Counted from the first letter of the stretch, positions 1 to 10,253 are shown. The stretch: 64,000 nucleotides of DNA from Lachnospiraceae bacterium (GCA_910575775.1 CAJTEY010000007.1:83041-147040), one strand, 5' to 3'. Notes: generated by a model from the sequence alone, not told the origin. A program made the numbers and translations.

Positions 1-151
1 TCTCCGTCTCCTGTGTGTTCTCCGCCTCCACCGCAGGTGTCCCCTCCGCAGCCGGCGCAGGTGTCTTTTCTCCTCCGCAGCCTGCCAGTATGCCGGTCAG
101 CAGCACCGCTGTCATACCCAGACTTATCAGTTTCTTCACGCTCTTTTTCAT
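1..151 (-). CDS. Lipoprotein, N-terminal part only (runs off the window)
   Basis: The reverse strand starts with ATG at 151, preceded by an AGGAGGT ribosome binding site about 6 bases upstream. The first 50 codons encode a lipoprotein signal (MKKSVKKL, a hydrophobic stretch, then lipobox LAGC) followed by an Ala/Pro/Glu/Thr-rich linker typical of the segment between the lipid anchor and the folded domain of clostridial solute-binding proteins. The rest lies outside the window, so the ligand and family cannot be named. It faces the same way as the chemoreceptor at 329-2008 but a terminator separates the two. Confidence 0.75.
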   Translation of the reverse strand, partial: MKKSVKKLISLGMTAVLLTGILAGCGGEKTPAPAAEGTPAVEAENTQETE

Positions 152-261
152 ATGCTACCTCCTGTAAATTTATTTTTGATACTCCCATTATAGGTTTTCC
201 CTCCAGAACGGAATATGCAACAATCTCAGATTTTTCTCTAATATGATAAGAATACGGGCAC

Positions 262-299
262 AAAAAAAGACGGCACAGGAAAACTTTCCCATACCGTCT
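262..299 (-). terminator. Rho-independent terminator after the chemoreceptor gene
   Basis: On the minus strand AGACGG and CCGTCT enclose a second inner pairing (GGGAAA/TTTCC) and are followed directly by seven T residues. It sits 30 bases past the stop of the chemoreceptor gene. Confidence 0.8.
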
Positions 300-328
300 G
301 ACAGTATCTCTATGATCCGGCCGAATGT

Positions 329-2008
329 CTAACCCCGAAGCTGGAAATGCCGTACTGCCGCCTGCAGCCTCTCCGCATGGTGGCGAAGCTCCTGCGCGGA
401 GGAAGCCGACTCCTCCGCCGTGTTGGCATTGGTCTGCACAACTGCGGAAATATTTTCCATTCCCTCAGTCAGCTGACTTAAAGATTCCGCCTGCTGTTTG
501 GCAGAATCCGCAATGTGTTCCACCAGCTCAGCCGACTGTCTGGAACTGGAAACCACATTGGTAAGCGCCGTCATGGTTTCCCCGGACAGGGACGTGCCAT
601 ATTGGACAAGCCGGACAGAGTTGACAATCAGATCCGTAATATTCTTGGCAGACTCCGCGCTCTTGGCGGCAAGCTGCTGCACTTCATTCGCAACCACCGC
701 AAACCCTTTTCCTGCGGCTCCGACCCTGGCTGCCTCAACGGAAGCGTTCAGCGCCAGAATGTTGGTCTGGAATGAAATATCTTCTATGGTCTTGATGATA
801 CCGCTGATCTGATCCGATGATTCCGAAATATCGGCGATCGCAGATGACAGGGCATCCATTTTCTGACTGCACACGGCAAGCTGGCTCTCCGTCTCCACTG
901 CAGATTTGCGGGCATTGTCCGCATCCTTGGAAGTGCGTTTCACCTGACCGGAAATATCCTGAATGCCGGCAGAGAGTTCTTCCACAGCGGCCGCCTGCTG
1001 AACCGCGCCGTCGGACAGGGTCTGTGCGCTGACAGCCATCCGCTCGGATCTGTCGGAAACCTTCCCTGCGGTCTGATGAATCCGGCTTAAAGCGTCATTG
1101 AGCCCGTCCAGAATCTGGCGCATGGCATCCTGTATCGGTAAAAACTCTCCCCGGTAGCTGCTGTCAATGGACAGATTCATATTGCCCTGCGCCATCTCTG
1201 AAAGCTTATTGTCAATATCCGAGATATATTTTCTCAGTTCTCCCTTTGTCTCATGGATGGAAGCTACCAGCATACCAATCTCTGACGTGTCGGAACGAAA
1301 ACCAAACTCTGCCGAAAGATTTCCCTGAGAGATTTCCCCCATCTGGTCGCGCACGGCGATGACAGGGCGCAAGATCTTCCTGCGTATCACCCACATACTG
1401 ATCAACTGGAGCGTGCCCACCATAGCCAGGGCAATCACCATCAGAAACTGGATCATACTGCTGGAATGGGTGAGTGCATCCACCTCCTGGAGGGTTCTCT
1501 CATCCAGAGTGGCCAGAAACTGTTCCTTCAGCGCATTAATCTTTGTGATGGAATCCTTGTACTCCTCACCGTAAACGTAGTCGACAGCGGCGCTCTGCTC
1601 ACCGGCCTGCACCTGCTTCATCGCCTGTTCCTCCAAGGGAACCAGCTGGTTGGAGAGGCCGTACATATCGTCAATCATCTTCTGTTCTTCGTTCGTAATA
1701 CCGATTTCCTGCATGGCCGCCACACCGATATCCCGGTTTTTCAAGGTGTTGACTTCGTTCCAGTAATTGTCGTAATGTTCCTGGTTCCCGGTGGATGCGT
1801 AGGCGCGCACTTCGTTGGTCAGATAGGCGGAACCGTTCATAAAACGGTTGGCATTATAGGTCAGCTCAAAGCGGTCCTCGTTTGCACGTTCCAACTGCCG
1901 GCTTACATCACTGTATGTAACCAAGAGCACCAGCATAAACAGCAGTGCGCAGATCGAGCCGACATTCAGGATCGTTGTCAGCGCAGATTGATTGATTGCT
2001 TTTTTCAT
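329..2008 (-). CDS. Methyl-accepting chemotaxis protein
   Basis: This 559-residue protein is a transmembrane chemoreceptor that signals to CheA/CheW. It has a first membrane helix near residues 13-32, an extracellular helical region of about 150 residues consistent with a four-helix-bundle sensor, a second membrane helix near 185-205, a HAMP segment, and a cytoplasmic coiled coil. The conserved signalling hairpin ([18 protein letters not shown]) is present. The usual AGEAGRGF after it reads VGAAGKGF, a mild variation. The ligand is unknown. No chemotaxis kinase gene is in the window, so it must use core proteins encoded elsewhere. It appears monocistronic, ending at its own terminator. Confidence 0.93.
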   Translation of the reverse strand: MKKAINQSALTTILNVGSICALLFMLVLLVTYSDVSRQLERANEDRFELTYNANRFMNGSAYLTNEVRAYASTGNQEHYDNYWNEVNTLKNRDIGVAAMQEIGITNEEQKMIDDMYGLSNQLVPLEEQAMKQVQAGEQSAAVDYVYGEEYKDSITKINALKEQFLATLDERTLQEVDALTHSSSMIQFLMVIALAMVGTLQLISMWVIRRKILRPVIAVRDQMGEISQGNLSAEFGFRSDTSEIGMLVASIHETKGELRKYISDIDNKLSEMAQGNMNLSIDSSYRGEFLPIQDAMRQILDGLNDALSRIHQTAGKVSDRSERMAVSAQTLSDGAVQQAAAVEELSAGIQDISGQVKRTSKDADNARKSAVETESQLAVCSQKMDALSSAIADISESSDQISGIIKTIEDISFQTNILALNASVEAARVGAAGKGFAVVANEVQQLAAKSAESAKNITDLIVNSVRLVQYGTSLSGETMTALTNVVSSSRQSAELVEHIADSAKQQAESLSQLTEGMENISAVVQTNANTAEESASSAQELRHHAERLQAAVRHFQLRG

Positions 2009-2188
2009 TCTTTATAACCGTACCTTTCCGCCCCAGAGGCTCCAAATATACTTAAAAGATAGTATTGCCAAAATCATAGCATAAATGGGCGCGCATAGCA
2101 AGCTGTTCACTCTTTAACATCTGCCAGGTTTTATCACTGGTACAGGCCATGACAAAAGATAACCCGCCCCATCCGGCGCGAAACACAG

Positions 2189-2236
2189 TCACGCATTCAG
2201 GGGCAGGTCATCCTCCACAACCAGAATTTTCGACAC
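2189..2236 (-). pseudogene. Remnant of a response-regulator N-terminus
   Basis: Starting at a GTG, the minus strand reads VSKILVVEDDLPLNA and then a stop. VxxILVVEDD is the first strand and acidic pocket of a receiver domain, and nothing downstream continues the fold. It is most simply a scar from a deleted two-component regulator between the chemoreceptor and relQ. A chance match cannot be excluded because only 15 codons remain. Confidence 0.45.
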
Positions 2237-2279
2237 AGGAGTCACCACTCCCTCTCTGAAGTACCTTGGGAAATTCCTC

Positions 2280-2930
2280 TTACTCTTCGCTTTCCTGTTC
2301 GATATGCTGAATCTCTTCGTTCAGCGACATCATTCTCGCATCAAGCGCGGAAACCATCTGCGCGCATTCCACAAGCTGTTCCTTGATGTGTTCCGGCGCG
2401 TTGCCCTCGAATTTATAATGAATCTTGTGCTCCAGACTGGCCCAGAAGTCCATCGCCACTGTACGGATCTGGATTTCCACCTTCGTGTCAGCAATGCGGT
2501 CCGAAAGATAAACGGGAACCGTGACAAGCATATGATAACTCTTATAACCGCTGGCCTTCGGATTCACAATATAGTCCTTCACAGACATGACACGAATGTC
2601 ACTTTGATTGCTGATCATCTCCGCTATCTGGTATATGTCCGAGGCAAAGGAACAGATCACGCGGATGCCCGCAATATCATTGACGTGGCTCACCATATTG
2701 TCAATGGTGGATTCATAGCCGTGCTTTTTCAGCTTCTTCACAATGCTCTCCGGCGTCTTGATACGCCACTTGATATGTTCGATCGGATTGTACCGATGTA
2801 CATGCTGAAACTCATCGTTTAAAATTTCCAGCTTCGTGGAAATCTGTTTCAAGGCCGAATTATAAATCAGCTGTACTTCTTTCCAACTGTCTATATCGCC
2901 GTCTTTTCCTCTATCTACCACTACTTCCAT
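2280..2930 (-). CDS. relQ: Small alarmone synthetase, RelQ/YjbM family
   Basis: This 216-residue single-domain protein transfers pyrophosphate from ATP to GDP or GTP to make (p)ppGpp. Visible family motifs are RIKTPESIVKKL near 56-67, DIAGIRV near 85-91, the NPKASGYKSYH segment near 123-133 that binds the acceptor nucleotide, and EIQIRT near 152-157. The HD hydrolase, TGS and ACT domains of long RelA/SpoT proteins are absent, and the length fits small synthetases. Family members act as stress-induced alarmone sources and often form tetramers. No partner gene such as an NAD kinase follows it here. Confidence 0.92.
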   Translation of the reverse strand: MEVVVDRGKDGDIDSWKEVQLIYNSALKQISTKLEILNDEFQHVHRYNPIEHIKWRIKTPESIVKKLKKHGYESTIDNMVSHVNDIAGIRVICSFASDIYQIAEMISNQSDIRVMSVKDYIVNPKASGYKSYHMLVTVPVYLSDRIADTKVEIQIRTVAMDFWASLEHKIHYKFEGNAPEHIKEQLVECAQMVSALDARMMSLNEEIQHIEQESEE

Positions 2931-3081
2931 TTTAAGAATCCCCCGAATTTATATTTCTCATTCCGTTGCATTCCCTGCGCACAGCCTATAAAAACCGTGC
3001 GCGCCATCCATTGCGTGTATTATACCATACTTCTTATCTGAAATGTGTATTTTATACAACATTTTCGATTTTTTTAATAAT

Positions 3082-4794
3082 TTATTGTATATTTTCACTT
3101 TGCTCATTCGTGTCCGCCGCAAAGCACGACCATATGACGGGAACCGTCACCATCAACGGGTAAGCGTACCGTACCAGCACCGTGGGCGAAAGCAGAAGAG
3201 TCAGACAGTACGCAGAGAGAAATACTGCCGGCAGCGCCTCCCGGTATCTTTTCCTGTAAAACGCCGTTACCATGTACAAAAACAGCAGCCACCAGTACAG
3301 TGCCGGTGTGAAGAGAAGTCTCACCACGGGTATCTTACCGTATGCGTTATCCGATACGATCCTTTCCAGAAAGACGCGCAGTCCGGGAAGCAGGCTTTGC
3401 TCCACCACCTCAAACCCTGCCGGCATGGTACGGTTATCCGTGGAGAGATATCCAAAACCGCTCTCCGTTCCGATCCCGTACACCTGGGCGTGGGAAGTGT
3501 CCCACAGATACCAGAGTCCCAGGGAATTATCCAGAAAAGCATCAACGTAAATTGCCGGGTATGAAAGCCCGAGCTTTATCCATGTGCGAACCAGTCCAGC
3601 CGGATCGTCGTGGATCACGGCCCTGCTTTTCACAGGGTCGGCCAGATGGGGATTGTAGGCCGCGAAAACCCATTCTGAGGAAATGTATTTTTCCAGTTCC
3701 TGCCGGACTTCGGGCGCTATTTTTTCTTCCGCTTTCACCCGTGTGCGCGCCATCTGCTGCAGCGGCACGCTAAGCATTTCACGCGGACTGCCGTTCTGCG
3801 CGTGGGTGGCGGCCTTTAACGAGAACGCGCATACGCCGTACAGTGCCAGCGTAACCAGCGCCATGCGAAGATATGCCTTCCGCTCCCCGGGCTTTGCCTT
3901 TCTCATGCCCCAAAATACAACCGGGACGCTTACCACAAAGGCATACACCGCATTGTTCCGAAACAACAGCATCAACACGCCCAGACCGATACAGACCGCC
4001 TGTTCCTTCCCGCTCATTCCCATGCCCCGGCCGCACACTGCGCGGTAAAGGCACAGTGTATAGAGCAGCACAAGAGCCGAAAACAGCACATCCTTTGTGG
4101 TACTGACCGCCAGAACCGAATTGGCCGGAAAGAGTGCAAAAAAAAGAAACAGAACTGCCCGCGCCCGCCCGGAACCCCGTCTTCTGTGCAAAAAGGAAAG
4201 AGCCCGGCCGAAAGCGCCCGCCATCAGCGCCATCTGTACCGCCGAATGGACAGCCATGCCTGTGGAGATGGAACCGGCCGCAATTCCAAGCCGGAAAAAG
4301 GCTCCCAGAAATAAGGTATGCACAAGCGGATGATGCGTGCTGTAGTCTCCGGACAGCACCTGATAAAGCTGCCCCTCCGCGTCATAGGCAAACACGGACG
4401 GATAATAGGCAAAAAAAACCGGCAGCCAACAGAGAAAAATCAGCAGGCTGCTGAAGAGCCACACCTGGCATGCGCGGCGTGCCTCCGGGCGTTTCGCAGC
4501 CTTACCTGCCGCCTGTTTCCCTTTCCCGACGCGCATGACAATAGCCGCCACCCCCGCCGCAGGTACGGAAAGAACTGCCGTTTCCAGCAAAAACAGCAAA
4601 AAACTGCCTGCGTACGCCGCCGAACCGCCGCAGCCAAACACCGTCCCCTCATGGACAAGCCGCCAGCCAAGCACACAGGATGCGGCAAACGGAATGCCCC
4701 AGAAGAAGGCATGACAAAGAAGCCTTCTGTTTTCCGCCAACAATATATATATGTCTGATTTCCAAATATATGCTATTTTTTTTCTACTTTTCAT
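3082..4794 (-). CDS. DUF6020-like polytopic membrane protein
   Basis: This 570-residue protein has about ten hydrophobic helices and a larger soluble loop around residues 330-470. The motif THHPLVHTLFLGAFF lies near residue 155, just after a YYPSVFAYDAEGQLYQ segment. That pattern recalls the uncharacterised DUF6020 family of clostridial membrane proteins, which resemble GT-C glycosyltransferases. A role in polymer or lipid glycosylation is only inference. The C-terminus is cytoplasmic-looking and ends in a short hydrophilic tail. It is separated from relQ by about 150 bases and has no obvious operon partner. Confidence 0.65.
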   Translation of the reverse strand: MKSRKKIAYIWKSDIYILLAENRRLLCHAFFWGIPFAASCVLGWRLVHEGTVFGCGGSAAYAGSFLLFLLETAVLSVPAAGVAAIVMRVGKGKQAAGKAAKRPEARRACQVWLFSSLLIFLCWLPVFFAYYPSVFAYDAEGQLYQVLSGDYSTHHPLVHTLFLGAFFRLGIAAGSISTGMAVHSAVQMALMAGAFGRALSFLHRRRGSGRARAVLFLFFALFPANSVLAVSTTKDVLFSALVLLYTLCLYRAVCGRGMGMSGKEQAVCIGLGVLMLLFRNNAVYAFVVSVPVVFWGMRKAKPGERKAYLRMALVTLALYGVCAFSLKAATHAQNGSPREMLSVPLQQMARTRVKAEEKIAPEVRQELEKYISSEWVFAAYNPHLADPVKSRAVIHDDPAGLVRTWIKLGLSYPAIYVDAFLDNSLGLWYLWDTSHAQVYGIGTESGFGYLSTDNRTMPAGFEVVEQSLLPGLRVFLERIVSDNAYGKIPVVRLLFTPALYWWLLFLYMVTAFYRKRYREALPAVFLSAYCLTLLLSPTVLVRYAYPLMVTVPVIWSCFAADTNEQSENIQ

Positions 4795-4956
4795 GGAAAC
4801 AGTATATCATATATAAGGAATGCCAGCAAAACATAAAAAGGGAAGACTTTACTTTTACGGCCGGGATTTGTATATTGGTATGAGAACGGCAGATGACGGT
4901 GAAGCGATGGTTTCAAGAATGCCTAAGGCTGAGCCGTCACGGAAATGAGGTGAAAT

Positions 4957-5223
4957 ATGTTTCGTCTATGGGCAAAGGAATTTAAAGACAACCGAATGGT
5001 AAGAGATACCGTAATTGAGGACGGACGGGAAGAGACGCGCACCCACAAGGTATTCGACGCCTTGGAAAAAGTCTGCCTGCAGTTCGACCTGGGGAAACCG
5101 ATCTGGCTGGAGTCTACCGTATCCGAATTTAAGCGGCACAGCAAAGCCCGTTTCAGTCAGGATCATTTTATAGAAGAGATTGATTTCGATTTTCTGGAAA
5201 TTCATGTGATCGAGGAGGACTGA
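4957..5223 (+). CDS. Conserved hypothetical small protein
   Basis: This is an 88-residue soluble protein without a signal peptide or membrane helix, preceded by an AGGTG ribosome binding site 5 bases from the ATG. It is mixed charged, with an acidic C-terminus (IDFDFLEIHVIEED). The start reads MFRLWAKEFKDNRMVRDTVIEDG. I recognise it only as the kind of short conserved protein found in Lachnospiraceae genomes; no function can be assigned. Confidence 0.65.
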   Translation: MFRLWAKEFKDNRMVRDTVIEDGREETRTHKVFDALEKVCLQFDLGKPIWLESTVSEFKRHSKARFSQDHFIEEIDFDFLEIHVIEED

Positions 5224-5294
5224 GGCGCAGGCCGGGAGATCCGTACTGCCAGACGCGGGCCGGAAACCGTGTTCGCAAAAAATGCATAAAACGA

Positions 5295-5323
5295 TTGACT
5301 TTGCACACATTAGGTAGTAGTAT
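5295..5323 (+). promoter_or_regulatory. Sigma-A type promoter of the hemolysin III gene
   Basis: TTGACT, a 17-base spacer and TAGTAT lie about 70 bases upstream of the gene starting at 5392. Confidence 0.6.
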
Positions 5324-5391
5324 CATAGTATGTAACACATAGTTTTTAAAACTACATGTCAAGGTTTTAATATTATAAAGGAGTTGATTTT

Positions 5392-6042
5392 ATGCAGATT
5401 ACCATTCGTGAACCCGGAAGCGCCATCACCCATTTTATCGGTATGATGATGGCTATTATCGCGGCAACGCCGCTTATGGTGAAAGCCGCCGTCGACGCAG
5501 ACCATATCGTGTTTATCGCGCTGGCAGTCTTTATCGGCAGCATGATTGCCCTTTACGGCGCGAGCGCGCTCTACCACAGCGTCACCGTAAAAGACAGTAT
5601 TTTGAAGGTATTCCGCAAACTGGACCACATGATGATTTTTGTGCTGATCGCCGGCTCTTACACCCCGGTCTGCCTCGTAATTCTCGGCGACCGCCGCGGG
5701 TATATGCTTCTTTCCGCAGTCTGGGGCATCGCAATCGCGGGGATGCTTATCAAACTATGCTGGATCACCTGTCCTAAATGGTTTTCATCGGTCCTTTACA
5801 TCGCTATGGGCTGGGCATGTCTCGCCGTTTTCGGCACGCTCTGGAGCACCCTCTCAAGAAGCGCCTTTTTATGGCTTCTCGCGGGCGGCATTTTCTACAC
5901 GGCGGGCGGTGTCATCTACGCGTTAAAGCTGCCTGTTTTTAACTCAAAACACAAGAATTTCGGATCCCATGAAGTCTTTCACCTGTTCGTGATGGGCGGG
6001 AGCGTGTGCCACTTCATTTTCATGTATTTCTATGTGGCGTGA
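5392..6042 (+). CDS. Hemolysin III / PAQR family membrane protein
   Basis: This 216-residue protein has seven predicted membrane helices. Family signatures are the N-terminal EPGSAITHFIG, the SALYHS motif after the second helix and the C-terminal HEVFHLFVMGGSVCHF. The His, Asp and Ser residues of these motifs form the metal site of the PAQR/hemolysin III superfamily. Bacterial members are named hemolysins from one Bacillus cereus protein, but their usual role in membrane physiology is not settled. An AAGGAG site lies upstream of the ATG, and the gene is monocistronic with its own promoter and terminator. Confidence 0.9.
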   Translation: MQITIREPGSAITHFIGMMMAIIAATPLMVKAAVDADHIVFIALAVFIGSMIALYGASALYHSVTVKDSILKVFRKLDHMMIFVLIAGSYTPVCLVILGDRRGYMLLSAVWGIAIAGMLIKLCWITCPKWFSSVLYIAMGWACLAVFGTLWSTLSRSAFLWLLAGGIFYTAGGVIYALKLPVFNSKHKNFGSHEVFHLFVMGGSVCHFIFMYFYVA

Positions 6043-6123
6043 CATTTTTTATCCGATCCATCTGATACCTCCTCGTTACAATATTGTTGAAGCATATCAG
6101 TTATATGTCCCTACATTTCTCCG

Positions 6124-6154
6124 AAAAAAGGACTGCATCCCGCAATCCTTTTTT
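6124..6154 (+). terminator. Bidirectional terminator between hemolysin III gene and galE
   Basis: AAAAAAGGA and TCCTTTTTT flank a short GC core (TGC/GCA), giving a stem with A and T tracts on both sides. It lies between the convergent ends of the hemolysin III gene and galE and could serve both strands. Confidence 0.7.
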
Positions 6155-6222
6155 CAGTGTATTTCTGTCCGTATCTTGTTTCATGCATCTGTCACCGGCA
6201 TGCTGCATCAACTGCCACAGGC

Positions 6223-7239
6223 TTAGTCCTCATATCCGTTCGGGTTACTGCTCTGCCATCTCCAGGAATCCGCGCACATCTCCCTGATGCCAAACTGTGC
6301 TTCCCAGCCAAGCTCTCTCTTCGCCTTGTCCGCGTTGGCGTAGCAGGAGGCGATATCGCCCGCCCTTCTCTCCTTGATCACATACGGAATCTTTACGCCG
6401 GTCGCTTCCTCGAAATTCTTCACGATATCGAGCACACTGTACCCTGTGCCTGTTCCCAGATTATAAATGCAAAGTCCCGCTTTCTCCTCAATCTTTTTCA
6501 GCGCCTTCACATGGCCCAGCGCCAGATCCACCACATGGATGTAGTCGCGCACGCCTGTGCCGTCCGGCGTATCATAATCGTTTCCGAAAACACCCAGCTC
6601 TTTGAGCTTACCCACTGCAACCTGCGTGATGTAAGGCATCAGATTGTTGGGGATGCCGTTGGGATTCTCGCCCATAGTGCCGCTCTTGTGCGCCCCGATG
6701 GGATTGAAGTAACGAAGCAGGATTACGTTCCACTCGGAATCGGCTTTCTGGATGTCCATCAGGATCTGTTCCAGCATGGATTTTGTCCATCCGTAAGGAT
6801 TCGTGCACTGTCCCTTCGGGCATTCCTCCGTGATCGGAATAATGGCCGGATCGCCGTAAACCGTTGCCGAGGAGGAAAAGATGATATTTTTCACATTGTG
6901 CCTGCGCATCACATCCACCAAAGTCAATGTCCCTGCAATATTGTTTTCATAGTATTCCCAAGGCTTCTGCACGGATTCGCCCACCGCTTTCAGCCCGGCG
7001 AAATGGATACAGGAATCAATTTCCTCCTTCGCAAAAATCTGCTCCAGGGCATCCCTGTCCAGAATGTCCGCCTTATAAAACTTCACGGGCTTTCCCGTAA
7101 TCTTTTCCACCCTCTCAAGAGACTTTTCACTGGAATTTGCCAGATTGTCCACCACTACCACGTCATAGCCTGCGCTCTGTAATTCTACTACCGTGTGGGA
7201 ACCGATGTACCCGGCGCCTCCTGTCACTAAAATTGCCAT
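6223..7239 (-). CDS. galE: UDP-glucose 4-epimerase
   Basis: This 338-residue short-chain dehydrogenase family enzyme interconverts UDP-glucose and UDP-galactose (or their N-acetyl forms) in the cytoplasm. The NAD-binding GGAGYIG lies at 7-13. The catalytic Ser is in SSSATVYG (about S124) and the Tyr/Lys pair is in YGWTK (Y149, K153). Length and motif spacing match GalE closely. It lies 163 bases downstream of a uridylyltransferase on the same strand, a pairing that supplies nucleotide sugars for galactose use and for cell-surface glycans. Confidence 0.95.
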   Translation of the reverse strand: MAILVTGGAGYIGSHTVVELQSAGYDVVVVDNLANSSEKSLERVEKITGKPVKFYKADILDRDALEQIFAKEEIDSCIHFAGLKAVGESVQKPWEYYENNIAGTLTLVDVMRRHNVKNIIFSSSATVYGDPAIIPITEECPKGQCTNPYGWTKSMLEQILMDIQKADSEWNVILLRYFNPIGAHKSGTMGENPNGIPNNLMPYITQVAVGKLKELGVFGNDYDTPDGTGVRDYIHVVDLALGHVKALKKIEEKAGLCIYNLGTGTGYSVLDIVKNFEEATGVKIPYVIKERRAGDIASCYANADKAKRELGWEAQFGIREMCADSWRWQSSNPNGYED

Positions 7240-7402
7240 ATCCGCACCCCGCCTTTCTTTTCCGAAACTTTGTTTTTTGTTCTTAATGTGATTACAGTCT
7301 ACACTGTTTTTCCCGCATATTCAATACAGGAATGTTACCTAAATCTGTCGAAATGTTGTCTGCATGGAATTTCAGCACAGCGGGAGAAACAGATCTGCCG
7401 CC

Positions 7403-8629
7403 CTACAGAAGGATGCCGTTCTCCCTGCACAGCTCCCGCGCGCTCTCCACCGAGTCAATCCCCGTCTTATTCTTAATGGGAGCAAATTCCCTGTTTCTGA
7501 CCACCTCAAAGGGCAGGCAGGAATCCAGCTCGTGGATCATGTCCAGCACAAGCTGCTCAAACTTATAGCCGTTTGGCTCCTCCGGCTTCACAAGCTCTCC
7601 CGTTGCATCCAGATAAGGAATCTTCTTCTCCACGATGTGGAGCGGAAGCTGTCTCGCCACAATCTCCTCCAGATCCTTCACCCGGAACAGATAGTTTAAG
7701 ATCACGCCGAAATCATAGGCCGGCTTTCCTTCCTCCGTCTTCGCCGCCATCAGTTCCGGCGTCATATCATAGTATTCCACAATGGACGGCCTGCCATCCT
7801 CCAGACACATCGCGCCCACCTTCTCGTCCGGCGCATTTTTCGCCACCACCTTTGCGCCAACCGCGCTGCCCGTGGCAATCGTCGCTCCCACAAAGCACGG
7901 ATCGGCAATGCGCTGCAGCACATTGTCCACAGCAAACACGTTGAGCCACTCCACGCCCGCCTGCCGCATCTTTTCCGCCACGCCCCATTTTATCATGGAA
8001 AGAAACCAACCGCCGCTGCCGTTGGGGGAGGTAGACATCTTATGCTTCGCCTCCATGTATACCTTCCCCTCATAATCCGAGGCCGGCGCCATATCCTGCA
8101 TAAAGAAAGTCACATAGTCCGCGCTGTAACCGAAATACTTCTTTTCCTCAAAAAAGCGGACAGTCGCATCATGGTTTTTCTCGCTTGTCATCACATAGAG
8201 GGGAATCCACGCCCCCGCCTGGTTCACAACATCCATCAGATTCTCAACCAGACGCTGAAAAATAAAAACATCCTTTGTCAGGCCGATATTATAAACACCC
8301 TTGGGCGCGTCGGAGCCAAGTCTGGTTCCCATGCCGCCGGCTAACAGCACCGCTCCTACCTTGCCTGCCCTGACCGCCTCCACGCCAATTTCCGTGTACG
8401 CCTCCCTTTTTTCCTCAATCTGCGGAAGCTCCATCACTGCAATCGGTTCAATCTTCCCTCTGGGATTTAAGGTTTCCCTTTTTTTGCAGAGCGACAGCAT
8501 ATCGAAATCCGTCTGTTCAATCTGGGAAAGCAATGCCTCCCTCTCTTCCGCCGCCAGCTCCTCGTAATATTTCAGCACATGAAGCTGTCCGTATTTTTCC
8601 AGTTTTTTGTATGCCTCCTGATAATTCAT
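7403..8629 (-). CDS. UTP-dependent sugar-1-phosphate uridylyltransferase (UDPGP family)
   Basis: This 408-residue enzyme makes a UDP-sugar (UDP-GlcNAc or UDP-glucose/galactose) from UTP and a sugar phosphate. The nucleotide-binding loop LAGGMGTRLG with the following PKG lies at 96-111. Bacterial members of this eukaryote-like family are usually annotated as UDP-N-acetylglucosamine pyrophosphorylases. The start at 8629 is chosen because GGAGG lies 5 bases upstream; an upstream in-frame start would bury that site. Exact sugar specificity cannot be read from the sequence, though neighbouring galE suggests galactose or hexosamine metabolism. Confidence 0.88.
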   Translation of the reverse strand: MNYQEAYKKLEKYGQLHVLKYYEELAAEEREALLSQIEQTDFDMLSLCKKRETLNPRGKIEPIAVMELPQIEEKREAYTEIGVEAVRAGKVGAVLLAGGMGTRLGSDAPKGVYNIGLTKDVFIFQRLVENLMDVVNQAGAWIPLYVMTSEKNHDATVRFFEEKKYFGYSADYVTFFMQDMAPASDYEGKVYMEAKHKMSTSPNGSGGWFLSMIKWGVAEKMRQAGVEWLNVFAVDNVLQRIADPCFVGATIATGSAVGAKVVAKNAPDEKVGAMCLEDGRPSIVEYYDMTPELMAAKTEEGKPAYDFGVILNYLFRVKDLEEIVARQLPLHIVEKKIPYLDATGELVKPEEPNGYKFEQLVLDMIHELDSCLPFEVVRNREFAPIKNKTGIDSVESARELCRENGILL

Positions 8630-8765
8630 TGCACCCTCCGTTTTTTCTGACACTTATGTCATATTTGTACTCCATATACAAAGTCCCGCACATACGCAGA
8701 CGAAGCCTCTCTGTATATTATCACTATCTTAACACGGGGCGGCCCGGCACTCAACAGGGAAATCC

Positions 8766-8794
8766 TTTTCATTTCACCGTTTTTCCTTTATAAT
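8766..8794 (+). promoter_or_regulatory. Sigma-A type promoter of the DUF3298 lipoprotein gene
   Basis: TTTTCA, a 17-base spacer and a perfect TATAAT lie about 60 bases upstream of the ATG at 8853. Confidence 0.6.
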
Positions 8795-8852
8795 GAATTT
8801 ACTAAAACAGGCGGGCAAGATCCCGCATTTATGTAGAAGGAGAACCGATACG

Positions 8853-10253
8853 ATGAAAAAGAGATATGTATCCATACTGCTGGCGGCGGCCCTTTCCGCA
8901 GTAAGTCTGAGCGCCTGCGGCACAGAAAACAGCTCCGATACGGATGCCCGACTGGAGATTTCAGACATCGAGGACGACGAAGCGGAAAGTGGAAGTCCCC
9001 AGGATGCCCCGCAAACAGAGGAAGATACCAGCGGTGCCGAAAATACCGGCGAACCATCTGACACCGATGTCACATCTGGCCGTCCCAGTGCCAAGGAGCA
9101 GAAAAACTCCGAAAGTCCCATCTCTGTCACTTTCGAGGAAACCTCCGACGAAGTCAAGGGAGACGACGGCACAGTCATTTTCACAAGCGGCACACAGCGT
9201 CCTGTCGTGAGCATCAAAGGCGCAGAGGATATCACCGAAAAAATCAACGCGGATATCGCTGCATACTACGACACCTTCTCTTATGATGAAACGCTGTCTA
9301 TGGCAAAGGAAGACTACGCGGCAAGTCTTGGCGAGGACGGGTGGGACTTCATTGGCTACAGCACGGAAATCAGCGCGAAGGTGACACGCATGGATGAGGC
9401 CGTGATTGCCTTCGAGATCACTGTTTATGACTTTACCGGCGGCGCCCACGGCAACTATGGCTCCATCGGGCGAAACTACAGCGCGAAAACAGGCGAGCTT
9501 CTCGCTTTCGATGAGATTTGCGAAGACTACGAAGCCTTCCACGCCGCAGCTCTGGATTATATGATCAATCTGGCCGAGACACCCGCCTATCAGGATAAAC
9601 TGTTCGGCCCGCCTTCCAAAGATGATCTGGACAGCACACTTTTTAACCCGGAAAGCTGGGTATTTACCAAAAGCGGCATCAGCTTTTTAGCCGCTCCCTA
9701 TGTCCTCGGCCCTTACGCTTCCGGAGAAATTTACTTCCGGCTGCCCTACGAAAAAGCCTATGATCTGGGCTTAAAGGAGGACTACCGCTACGATGGCAGT
9801 TTTGTGGACGAGCGCAACTATATCTACAAATACGACCCCGAAACTTTCGAGCCCGTTGTGGACGGCGCACCCGACTGCTATTTTGACCTTGACGGGGACG
9901 GCACGGAGGAAGGACTCGCCTTTTACGGTCAGGTCGTCGACCCCGGAACCGGAGCTTCCAGCTATGCTTTTTATATCGACGGGAAAGATTATGGAGACGT
10001 CATAAAGGATGAACTGCAGAATATTGAGGACAACGGCTATCTGGCGGACACTTATGCCCTGTATCACGCCGACGCCCCGGACGGGGGTGTTCCGGCAATC
10101 GCCGTGCTCTTTACGGAAATTGGTGACGGATTGGAGAGTGACGGTAGTCAGATCCGCCATCCCCGCTCCTTCATTTTCGGCTACACGAAAGAACAGGGAC
10201 TGTACTATATGTACTGGGATAAGGGCTTTGTCACACTGCCCGGACAGCCATAG
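8853..10253 (+). CDS. DUF4163/DUF3298 domain lipoprotein
   Basis: This 466-residue exported lipoprotein has signal MKKRYVSILLAAALSAVSL with lipobox LSAC, then an acidic Ser/Thr-rich linker to about residue 95. The body begins with a DUF4163-like stretch (PVVSIKG, ITEKINADI) and continues into a DUF3298-like one (GGAHGNYG...NYSAKTGELLAFDEI), the combination seen in RsiV and PdaC-type proteins. A C-terminal section carries an acidic loop (DLDGDGTEE) like a calcium-binding or FG-GAP motif. RsiV binds lysozyme, but no ECF sigma gene is adjacent here, so the role is open. The start follows AAGGAGA at 8837-8843. Confidence 0.85.
   Translation: MKKRYVSILLAAALSAVSLSACGTENSSDTDARLEISDIEDDEAESGSPQDAPQTEEDTSGAENTGEPSDTDVTSGRPSAKEQKNSESPISVTFEETSDEVKGDDGTVIFTSGTQRPVVSIKGAEDITEKINADIAAYYDTFSYDETLSMAKEDYAASLGEDGWDFIGYSTEISAKVTRMDEAVIAFEITVYDFTGGAHGNYGSIGRNYSAKTGELLAFDEICEDYEAFHAAALDYMINLAETPAYQDKLFGPPSKDDLDSTLFNPESWVFTKSGISFLAAPYVLGPYASGEIYFRLPYEKAYDLGLKEDYRYDGSFVDERNYIYKYDPETFEPVVDGAPDCYFDLDGDGTEEGLAFYGQVVDPGTGASSYAFYIDGKDYGDVIKDELQNIEDNGYLADTYALYHADAPDGGVPAIAVLFTEIGDGLESDGSQIRHPRSFIFGYTKEQGLYYMYWDKGFVTLPGQP

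Noticed and set aside
6157..7182. 341-codon open frame on the plus strand
   Set aside because: It lies opposite galE, whose motifs are clear. The plus-strand product has no recognisable pattern and no ribosome binding site.
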